A DNA stretch of 64,000 nt, from the NCBI GenBank assembly GCA_949318235.1, contig CASGGR010000034.1, positions 2,371,501 through 2,435,500 of the forward strand, in the 5' to 3' direction. Position numbers and translations under genes: made by a program. The notes under the pieces are model-generated. The model was not told the DNA's origin. It made no database searches and saw only the letters and a list, made by a program, of their open reading frames with translations. Positions within the stretch are counted from its first letter, which is position 1. Each line of letters opens with the position of its first letter. Positions 15,001-23,465 of this stretch are shown one piece after another. The DNA comes from Ecdyonurus torrentis. Taxonomy: Eukaryota; Arthropoda; Insecta; Ephemeroptera; Heptageniidae.

Positions 15001-15164
15001 CGTTCTTTTTAGACTGTGAATACGATTTTTGATTTTATCTCCGAAGCTAATAAAGCTACAGGCTTGCGGTTTGAACTAAAATTTAGGAATAACAGACTTG
15101 CAAAGAAAACGTGATTACACCTTAATAGCTCCAATGCAAACTTTCGCAGTTATAGAAAATCTCA

Positions 15165-18100
15165 GTGCTTTCTCGTCGTACTTTTCAGACTGTGAATACG
15201 ATTTTTGAAGATATCTCCGAAATTATTAAAGCTACAGGCTTGCGGTTTAAACTTAAATGTGGGACTAACAGACTTGCAAAGAAAAGGTTCCTACACCTTA
15301 ATCGCTCCAATGCAAACTTTCGCAGTTATAGAGAATCTCAGTGCTTTCTCATCGTACTTTTTAGACTGTGAATACGATTATTGATGATATCTCCAACACT
15401 ATTAAAGCTAAAGGCTTGCGGTGTGAATTTAAATGTAGGAGTAACTGACTTGCAAAGAAAAGGTTATTACATCTTAATCGCTACAATGCAAACTTTCGCA
15501 GTTATAGAGAATCTCAGTGCTTTCTCATCGTACTTTTAAGACTGCAAATATGATTTTTGATGATATCTCTGAAACTAATAAATCTACAGGCTTGTGGTTG
15601 GAACTAATATGTAGGACTAACAGACTTGCAAAGAAAAGGTTATTACATCTTAATCGCTACAATGCAAACTTTCGCAGTTTTAGAGAATCTCAGTGCTTTC
15701 TCATCGTTCTTTTTAGACTGTGAATACGATTTTTGATTATATCTCCGAAGCTAATAAAGCTACAGGCTTGCGGTTTGAACTAAAATTTAGGAATAACAGA
15801 CTTGCAAAGAAAACGTGATTACACCTTAATAGCTCCAATGCAAACTTTCGCAGTTATAGAAAATCTCAGTGCTTTCTCGTCGTACTTTTCAGACTGTGAA
15901 TACGATTTTTGAAGATATCTCCGAAATTATTAAAGCTACAGGCTTGCGGTTTAAACTTAAATGTAGGACTAACAGACTTGCAAAGAAAAGGTTCCTACAC
16001 CTTAATCGCTCCAATGCAAACTTTCGCAGTTATAGAGAATCTCAGTGCTTTCTCATCGTACTTTTTAGACTGTGAATACGATTATTGATGATATCTCCAA
16101 CACCATTAAAGCTAAAGGCTTGCGGTGTGAATTTAAATGTAAGAGTAACTGACTTGCAAAGAAAAGGTTATTACATCTTAATCGCTACAATGCAAACTTT
16201 CGCTGTTATAGAGAATCTCAGTGCTTTCTCATCGTTCTTTTTAGACTGTGAATACGATTTTTGATTATATCTCCGAAGCTAATAAAGCTACAGGCTTGCG
16301 GTTGGAACTAAAATGTAGGACAAACAGACTTGCAAAGAAAAGGTTATTACACCTTATTCGCTCCAATGCAAACTTTCGCAGTTTTAGAGAATCTCAGTGC
16401 TTTTTCATCGTTCTTTTTACACTGTGAATACGATTTTTGATTATATCTCCGAAGCTAATAAAGCTACAGGCTTGCGGTTTGAACTAAAATTTAGGAATAA
16501 CAGACTTGCAAAGAAAACGTGATTACACCTTAATAGCTCAAATGCAAACTTTCGCAGTTATAGAAAATCTCAGTGCTTTCTCGTCGTACTTTTCAGACTG
16601 TGAATACGATTTTTGAAGATATCTCCGAAATTATTAAAGCTACAGGCTTGCGGTTTAAACTTAAATGTAGGACTAACAGACTTGCAAAGAAAAGGTTCCT
16701 ACACCTTAATCGCTCCAATGCAAACTTTCGCAGTTATAGAGAATCTCAGTGCTTTCTCATCGTACTTTTTAGACTGTGAATACTATTATTGATGATATCT
16801 CCAACACTATTAAAGCTAAAGGCTTGCGGTGTGAATTTAAATGTAGGAGTAACTGACTTGCAAAGAAAAGGTTATTACATCTTAATCGCTACAATGCAAA
16901 CTTTCGCAGTTATAGAGAATCTCAGTGCTTTCTCATCGTACTTTTAAGACTGCAAATATGATTTTTGATGATATCTCTGAAACTAATAAAGCTACAGGCT
17001 TGTGGTTGGAACTAATATGTAGGACTAACAGACTTGCAAAGAAAAGGTTATTACACCTTATTCGCTCCAATGCAAACTTTCGCAGTTATAGGGAATCTCA
17101 GTGCTTTCTCATCGTTCTTTTTAGACTGTGAATACGATTTTTGATTATATCTCCGAAGCTAAAAAAGCTACAGGCTTGCGGTTTGTACTAAAATGTAGGA
17201 CTAACAGACTTGCAAAGAAAAGGTTATGACACCTTGTTTGCTCCAATGCAAACTTTCGCAGTTATAGAGAATCACTGTGCTTTCTCGTCGTACTTTTCAG
17301 ACTGTGAATACGATTTTTGAAGATATCTCCGAAATTATTAAAGCTACAGGCTTGCGGTTTAAACTTAAATGTAGGACTAACAGACTTGCAAAGAAAAGGT
17401 TCCTACACCTTAATCGCTCCAATGCAAACTTTCGCAGTTATAGAGAATCTCAGTGCTTTCTCATCGTACTTTTTAGACTGTGAATACGATTATTGATGAT
17501 ATCTCCAACACCATTAAAGCTAAAGGCTTGCGGTGTGAATTTAAATGTAAGAGTAACTGACTTGCAAAGAAAAGGTTATTACATCTTAATCGCTACAATG
17601 CAAACTTTCGCTGTTATAGAGAATCTCAGTGCTTTCTCATCGTTCTTTTTAGACTGTGAATACGATTTTTGATTATATCTCCGAAGCTAATAAAGCTACA
17701 GGCTTGCGGTTGGAACTAAAATATAGGACAAACAGACTTGCAAAGAAAAGGTTATTACACCTTATTCGCTCCAATGCAAACTTTCGCAGTTTTAGAGAAT
17801 CTCAGTGCTTTTTCATCGTTCTTTTTACACTGTGAATACGATTTTTGATTATATCTCCGAAGCTAATAAAGCTACAGGCTTGCGGTTTGAACTAAAATTT
17901 AGGAATAACAGACTTGCAAAGAAAACGTGATTACACCTTAATAGCTCAAATGCAAACTTTCGCAGTTATAGAAAATCTCAGTGCTTTCTCGTCGTACTTT
18001 TCAGACTGTGAATACGATTTTTGAAGATATCTCCGAAATTATTAAAGCTACAGGCTTGCGGTTTAAACTTAAATGTAGGACTAACAGACTTGCAAAGAAA

Positions 18101-18187
18101 AGGTTCCTACACCTTAATCGCTCCAATGCAAACTTTCGCAGTTATAGAGAATCTCAGTGCTTTCTCATCGTACTTTTTAGACTGTGA
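15165..18187 (+). repeat. 704-bp (4-mer) and 1,408-bp (8-mer) higher-order repeat block
   Basis: A monomer type containing GAAGATATCTCCGAAATTATT starts at 15,165, 15,869, 16,573, 17,277 and 17,981, each exactly 704 bases apart. Two kinds of 4-mer alternate. Those starting at 15,869 and 17,277 carry CACCATTAAAGC and CGCTGTTATAG; those at 15,165 and 16,573 carry a TTTTAAGACTGCAAATATG monomer. The true unit is therefore an 8-mer of 1,408 bases. A related 4-mer of the CACCATTAAAGC kind lies at 12,348-13,051. Confidence 0.85.
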
Positions 18188-21101
18188 ATATGATTTTTGA
18201 TGATATCTCTGAAACTAATAAAGCTACAGGCTTGTGGTTGGAACTAATATGTAGGACTAACAGACTTGCAAAGAAAAGGTTATTACACCTTATTCGCTCC
18301 AATGCAAACTTTCGCAGTTATAGGGAATTTCAGTGCTTTCTCATCGTTCTTTTTAGACTGTGAATACGATTTTTGATTATATCTCCGAAGCTAAAAAAGC
18401 TACAGGCTTGCGGTTTGTACTAAAATGTAGGACTAACAGACTTGCAAAGAAAAGGTTATGACACCTTGTTTGCTCCAATGCAAACTTTCGCAGTTATAGA
18501 GAATCTCTGTGCTTTCTCATCGTTCTTTTAAGACTGTGAATACGATTTTTGATAATATCTCCGAAGCTAATAAAGCTACAGGCTTGCGGTTTGAACTAAA
18601 TGGTAGGACTAACAGACTTGCAAAGAAAACGTTATTACACCTTAATCGCTTCAATGCAAACTTTCGCAGGTATAGAATATCTCAGTGCTTTCTCGTCGTA
18701 ATTTTTAGACTACGAATAAGATTTTTGATGATATCTCCGAAACTAATAAAGCTACAGGCTTGCGGTTTGAACTAAAATATAGGACTAACAGACTTGCAAA
18801 GAAATTGTTATTACACCTGAATCGCTGCATTGCAAACTTTCGCAGTTATTAGAGAATCTCAGTGCTTTCTCATCGTAGTTTTTAGACTGTGAATACGATT
18901 ATTGATGATATCTCCAACACTATTAAAGCTAAAGGCTTGCGGTGTGAATTTAAATGTAGGAGTAACTGACTTGCAAAGAAAAGGTTATTACATCTTAATC
19001 GCTACCATGCAAACTTTCGCAGTTATAGAGAATCTCAGTGCTTTCTCATCGTACTTTTTAGACTGCAAATATGATTTTTGTAGATATCTCTGAAACTAAT
19101 AAAGCTACAGGCTTGTAGTTGGAACTAATATGTAGGACTAACAGACTTGCAAAGAAAAGGTTATTACACCTTATTCGCTCCAATGCAAACTTTCGCAGTT
19201 TTAGAGAATCTCAGTGCTTTCTCATCGTTCTTTTTAGACTGTGAATACGATTTTTGAAGATATCTCCGAAATTATTAAAGCTACAGGCTTGCGGTTTGAA
19301 CTTAAATATAGGACTAACAGACTTGCAAAGAAAAGGTTATTACACCTTAATCGCTCCAATGCAAACTTTCGCAGTTATAGAGAATCTCAGTGCTTTCTCA
19401 TCGTACTTTTTAGACTGTGAATACGATTATTATTGATATCTCCAACTCTATTAAAGCTAAAGGCTTGCGGTGTGAATTTAAATGTAGGAGTAACTGACTT
19501 GCAAAGAAAAGGTTATTACATCTTAATCGCTACAATGCAAACTTTCGCAGTTATAGAGAATCTCAGTGCTTTCTCATCGTACTTTTTAGACTGCAAATAT
19601 GATTTTTGATGATATCTCTGAAACTAATAAAGCTACAGGCTTGTGGTTGGAACTAATATGTAGGACTAACAGACTTGCAAAGAAAAGGTTTTTACACCTT
19701 ATTCGCTCCAATTCAAACTTTCGCAGTTATAGAGAATCTCAGTGCTTTCTCATCGTTCTTTTTAGACTGTGAATACGATTTTTGATTATATCTCCGAAGC
19801 TAATAAAGCTACAGGCTTGCAGTTGGAACTAAAATGTAGGACAAACAGACTTGCAAAGAAAAGGTTATTACACCTTATTCGCTCCAATGCAAACTTTCGC
19901 AGTTTTAGAGAATCTCAGTGCTTTTTCATCGTTCTTTTTAGACTGTGAATACGATTTTTGATTATATCTCGGAAGCTAATAAAGCTACAGGCTTGCGGTT
20001 TGAACTAAAATTTAGGAATAACAGGCTTGCAAAGAAAACGTGATTACACCTTAATAGCTCCAATGCAAACTTTCGCAGTTATAGAAAATCTCAGTGTTTT
20101 TTCGTCGTACTTTTCAGACTGTGAATACGATTTTTGAAGATATCTCCGAAATTATTAAAGCTACAGGCTTGCGGTTTAAACTTAAATGTGGGACTAACAG
20201 ACTTGCAAAGAAAAGGTTCCTACACCTTAATCGCTCCAATGCAAACTTTCGCAGTTATAGAGAATCTCAGTGCTTTCTCATCGTACTTTTTAGACTGTGA
20301 ATACGATTATTGATGATATCTCCAACACTATTAAAGCTAAAGGCTTGCGGTGTGAATTTAAATGTAGGAGTAACTGACTTGCAAAGAAAAGGTTATTACA
20401 TCTTAATCGCTACAATGCAAACTTTCGCAGTTATAGAGAATCTCAGTGCTTTCTCATCGTACTTTTAAGACTGCAAATATGATTTTTGATGATATCTCTG
20501 AAACTAATAAAGCTACAGGCTTGTGGTTGGAACTAATATGTAGGACTAACAGACTTGCAAAGAAAAGGTTTTTACACCTTATTCGCTCCAATTCAAACTT
20601 TCGCAGTTATAGAGAATCTCAGTGCTTTCTCATCGTTCTTTTTAGACTGTGAATACGATTTTTAATTATATCTCCGAAGATAATAAAGCTACAGGTTTGC
20701 GGTTTGAACTAAAATTTAGGAATAACAGACTTGCAAAGAAAACGTGATTACACCTTAATTGCTCAAATGCAAACTTTCGCAGTTATAGAAAATCTCAGTG
20801 CTTTCTCGTCATACTTTTCAGACTGTGAATACGATTTTTAAAGATATCTCCGAAATTATTAAAGCTACAGGCTTGCGGTTTAAACTTAAATGTAGGACTA
20901 ACAGACTTGCAAAGAAAAGGTTCCTACACCTTAATCGCTCCAATGCAAACTTTCGCAGTTATAGAGAATCTCAGTGCTTTCTCATCGTACTTTTTAGACT
21001 GTGAATACGATTATTGATGATATCTCCAACACTATTAAAGCTAAAGGCTTGCGGTGTGAATTTAAACGTAGGAGTAACTGACTTGCAAAGAAAAGGTTAT
21101 T

Positions 21102-21105
21102 ACAT
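21102..21105 (+). repeat. Target-site duplication, left copy (acat)
   Basis: The four bases acat directly before the 5' LTR are repeated directly after the 3' LTR. The uninterrupted satellite reads ...ggttattacatcttaat, with acat once. A 4-bp duplication is within the range known for Ty3/Gypsy integrases. Confidence 0.9.
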
Positions 21106-21120
21106 TGTAACCCGCGCGTC

Positions 21121-21174
21121 CTAAATATCAATATTAATAATAAAATAATGTAATGTTTTATTATTGATATTTAG
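21121..21174 (+). other. Imperfect inverted repeat near the LTR start
   Basis: CTAAATATCAAT at 21,121 is the reverse complement of ATTGATATTTAG ending at 21,174. Pairing continues inward through AATAAAA/TTTTATT apart from an unpaired stretch in the left arm. The same structure is at 29,217-29,270 in the 3' LTR. An RNA hairpin role is inference. Confidence 0.7.
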
Positions 21175-21306
21175 TCCTCTTTACATATTCGCGTTCATAT
21201 AGTACAAGATGTACTTCTTTATAACTTAACTGCATAAAAAGTGCAGTATAGCATAATTGCGTGTGTTGCGTGCGAGGCGACGGGAAGAAAGATAGTCTGA
21301 GTGTGG

Positions 21307-21337
21307 AGCTTGAGGTGTCGCGCTGGCGCCTCAAGCT
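21307..21337 (+). other. 9-bp inverted repeat in LTR GC-rich island
   Basis: AGCTTGAGG at 21,307-21,315 pairs perfectly with CCTCAAGCT at 21,329-21,337 around a 13-base GC-rich centre. The copy in the 3' LTR is at 29,403-29,433. Its place within the LTR would fit an RNA stem-loop or a protein-binding dyad. Confidence 0.7.
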
Positions 21338-21531
21338 ATAACGCCGCTCTATGCATTGTTCGGCATATAGCGCTAATTTTATCACTTATAATCCACATTC
21401 ATAATTTTATAATAAAATATAGTGTTACTTATGTGAGTTTTTTAATTTGAAAAGTTCTCCAATATCATATAAGAAACGTAGAAGAGTTAATAACATTATA
21501 TTGCTAATAAACATTATCAATAACAGTTATA

Positions 21532-21561
21532 ATTGATAATCTTTTAGTATAGATTATCAAT
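21532..21561 (+). other. 10-bp inverted repeat in LTR
   Basis: ATTGATAATC at 21,532-21,541 is the exact reverse complement of GATTATCAAT at 21,552-21,561, separated by 10 bases. It is repeated in the 3' LTR at 29,628-29,657. The function is unknown. Confidence 0.7.
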
Positions 21562-21761
21562 AAGTTATCACAGAATTATTCATTAATACATCCATCAAAG
21601 CTGTACGCTTTGCGTGAATATTCAGCGACGGCCGAGAGCGACGAGGACGAGTCCGGCGGCAGAGCAGGTTACAGCGGCGGAGCGCCGGAGAGCGAAAAGA
21701 AGGTAACTCAGTAGCGGGGTTCGGGGTTCGGAAAACAACATTCACTACGGCGCAGGCTACA

Positions 21762-22043
21762 AATGGTGTCAGAAGCTGGTGAATCGTATCTATGTGACTT
21801 TAAGTGAATAATTTCGAACGTCCAATGAACACTTTCAATGAACTTTGAGTTTGTGCTACCTACTTTTCCACACTACCTTGGGCAAAGAGAGAGAAGGAAC
21901 GGACGGAACGCTATGCAGTTATTCCTCATCATGGAGATTTCTCTATACAGTGGACATATACGGTAAGCTCATTTCTTTTTACAATTTTAACATAAAATTG
22001 CACGGCTAATAATAAATTTGGTACCAAATATATCTAGTTAAAA
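21762..22043 (+). other. Retrotransposon 5' leader
   Basis: This 282-base non-coding leader lies between the 5' LTR and gag and begins with the primer binding site. It holds several short upstream open frames, among them one of 14 codons opening at 21,763 inside the primer site and one of 17 codons at 21,913-21,966. GGTAAGC at 21,962-21,968 resembles a splice donor; a CTAAT (22,006-22,010) and an AG (22,036-22,037) further on could complete a 75-base mini-intron. None of this is proved by the sequence. Confidence 0.75.
21764..21779 (+). other. Primer binding site, tRNA-Leu type
   Basis: Two bases after the LTR end, TGGTGTCAGAAG begins with the TGG that complements a tRNA CCA tail. From my knowledge of animal tRNA-Leu (CAA) genes, these 12 bases complement its 3' end; the following CTGG matches only partly. 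This is where minus-strand DNA synthesis would be primed. The isoacceptor should be checked against the host's tRNAs. Confidence 0.75.
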
Positions 22044-23465
22044 ATGGCTTTCATTACACATAATGGTAAAGAATATTCTCTCATTGATTTAGTATTAAAA
22101 ATTGAAGAATTAGAAAATAAAAATAAATCACATGAAGATGAAATTTCTGAATTAAAATCTTTGAATAAAAATCAAAAAGAAAAAATAGATAAAATAGAAA
22201 CTACAACTATTGCCGAATTAAAAACAAAACTAACAGTTCTGCAAGAAAATTTTCAAATAGCTAAAAATTCAGATAGTTCAAGTACACTTATTCTCATGAA
22301 TACTATACCTAAATTTTCAGGAAAAGTTCAGGAAAATATTCATAATTTCTTCCAAAAAGTGGAACAAGCTCAAGAATTAGGGGGATGGGATGTAAATAAA
22401 ACTCTCTTAATTGCAAAGCAAATTCTTGATGGAGAAGCGCTGACTTTCGTGAGCAGCGACGTGAAAGCCAAAGAAGTAAAATGTTATAATGAATTCAAAA
22501 ACATTATGATTAATCGCTTCAAATGTAAGAATACAACACGTTATTATAGAGAATTATTATCTGTTATTACTATTCAATCGGAGGAATCAATTGAACAATT
22601 TGCCGATAGAATTAAATCAGTAAATGTTAATACTTATGAATTGACTGATAATAATGATAGGAATGAGGCAGTGAAGTTCGAAGCTGATCAGCGTGCGCTA
22701 GATAGTTTCCTGCATGGTCTAGGAGGAACAGTTCTAGGCGATCGCGTGCGTGGAGCATGTCCTGAGTCATTTGATAAGGCAGTATCGACTGCAATTGCAT
22801 TCAATGAAGCAACAAGACGCGCAAAAATTGAAAATTATCAATCTACAAATAATCAATATTTGCCAAATTCAAATTTACCCCCACCACTCAATCAATTTGA
22901 AACTACTCTACGCTTAAATACGTCATTGAATCGTAATTTCTCACCTTACTACAATGATAATCAGTATCAAAAATTTATTGAAATTCAATATCGATCAGAT
23001 TTTGCTGAAATTCAAAATCCTGAAATAATCAACCATCAATATTTCACTGAAACTTCTAATCGCAAAAAACGTCGATATCATCAAAATTCAGATAATAATC
23101 AATATAACTTCAACTCTCAAAATTCATGCAATAATATCGATAATAATCAATCAGCTGGTTATTATGACTTCGATCAACATCAGTTCAATAGCTTTGATCA
23201 GTATAGGGAAAATGTGCAAGATTTTACCCCTTGCAAGAAACCACGTGATTTACAACCCCCTGAATATTGTTGTGAAAATTCACAGCCAGAATATTATTGT
23301 GAGAATTCACAACAAGAATATTATTGCGAAAATTCGCAACAAGAAATTTCTCATTCATTAAATCCGAACGATTCGCAACAAGAATTCTCTCGCTTGCAAG
23401 ACGTGGAGCCAAATTTTCTCCAGGGCGCCCCACACGGCCATGGGTTGCGCCAACCCCTAAATTAG
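22044..23465 (+). CDS. gag: Gag structural polyprotein of the Ty3/Gypsy element
   Basis: The 473-residue product should form the virus-like particle that packages the element RNA in the cytoplasm. Residues about 16-72 are rich in Glu, Lys and Leu with a coiled-coil look. Residues about 87-262 read as a retrotransposon Gag/capsid core, with PKFSG near 89 and the later WDVNK, FKNIMINRF and ESIEQFADRI segments typical of the family. The C-terminal third is rich in Asn, Gln and Tyr. I see no CCHC zinc knuckle; an Arg/Lys patch (RKKRR, 340-344) may bind RNA instead, and short YCENSQQE repeats fill 408-434. The chosen start follows an AAAA run (AAAAATGG) and is the first long in-frame ATG. The end overlaps pol in the -1 frame; shifted ribosomes leave Gag at Phe458. 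The frame is unbroken. Confidence 0.92.
   Translation: MAFITHNGKEYSLIDLVLKIEELENKNKSHEDEISELKSLNKNQKEKIDKIETTTIAELKTKLTVLQENFQIAKNSDSSSTLILMNTIPKFSGKVQENIHNFFQKVEQAQELGGWDVNKTLLIAKQILDGEALTFVSSDVKAKEVKCYNEFKNIMINRFKCKNTTRYYRELLSVITIQSEESIEQFADRIKSVNVNTYELTDNNDRNEAVKFEADQRALDSFLHGLGGTVLGDRVRGACPESFDKAVSTAIAFNEATRRAKIENYQSTNNQYLPNSNLPPPLNQFETTLRLNTSLNRNFSPYYNDNQYQKFIEIQYRSDFAEIQNPEIINHQYFTETSNRKKRRYHQNSDNNQYNFNSQNSCNNIDNNQSAGYYDFDQHQFNSFDQYRENVQDFTPCKKPRDLQPPEYCCENSQPEYYCENSQQEYYCENSQQEISHSLNPNDSQQEFSRLQDVEPNFLQGAPHGHGLRQPLN

Larger units (their letters stand above)
1..21105 (+). repeat. Left arm of 176-bp satellite array
   Basis: Head-to-tail copies of a 176-bp AT-rich monomer fill this stretch, about 120 copies. 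Register is visible from the recurring GCAGTTATAG block at 8, 184, 536 and 712 (a variant at 360), each 176 bases or a multiple apart. All copies run in the same direction. The best conserved blocks are the GAGAATCTCAGTG segment and the AACAGACTTGCAAAG segment. The stretch after CTTGCGGT or CTTGTGGT is the most variable and defines monomer types. Some monomers are 175 or 177 bases; for example a GTTATTAGAG variant carries an extra T. The array enters from the left edge and is cut at 21,105 by a retrotransposon. No gene is seen; the repeated open frames of 60-104 residues are products of the repeat. Confidence 0.97.
21106..21761 (+). repeat. 5' long terminal repeat
   Basis: This 656-base repeat starts TGTAACCCGCGCG and ends GGCTACA, the usual TG...CA ends. 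It matches 29,202-29,857 with two substitutions and no indels. It should hold the promoter and the start of the RNA. TATAA stretches at 21,220-21,224 and 21,387-21,391 are possible core promoter elements, and AATAAA occurs at 21,139-21,144 and 21,411-21,416; none can be proved from sequence. Two GC-rich islands (about 21,258-21,345 and 21,623-21,735) stand out from the AT-rich rest. Two minus-strand open frames of 74 and 62 codons lie here and are not considered genes. Confidence 0.97.

Noticed and set aside
1..21105. CRISPR array
   Set aside because: Repeats are contiguous 176-bp monomers with no short repeat/unique spacer pattern, and the context is eukaryotic.
1..21105. CENP-B box in the monomer
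   Set aside because: The closest stretch, TTTCGCAGTTATAGAG, lacks the required A and CGGG positions of the motif.
21161..21385. Minus-strand 74- and 62-codon frames in both LTRs
   Set aside because: They lie wholly inside regulatory LTR sequence, are duplicated only because the LTR is, and show no recognisable domain.
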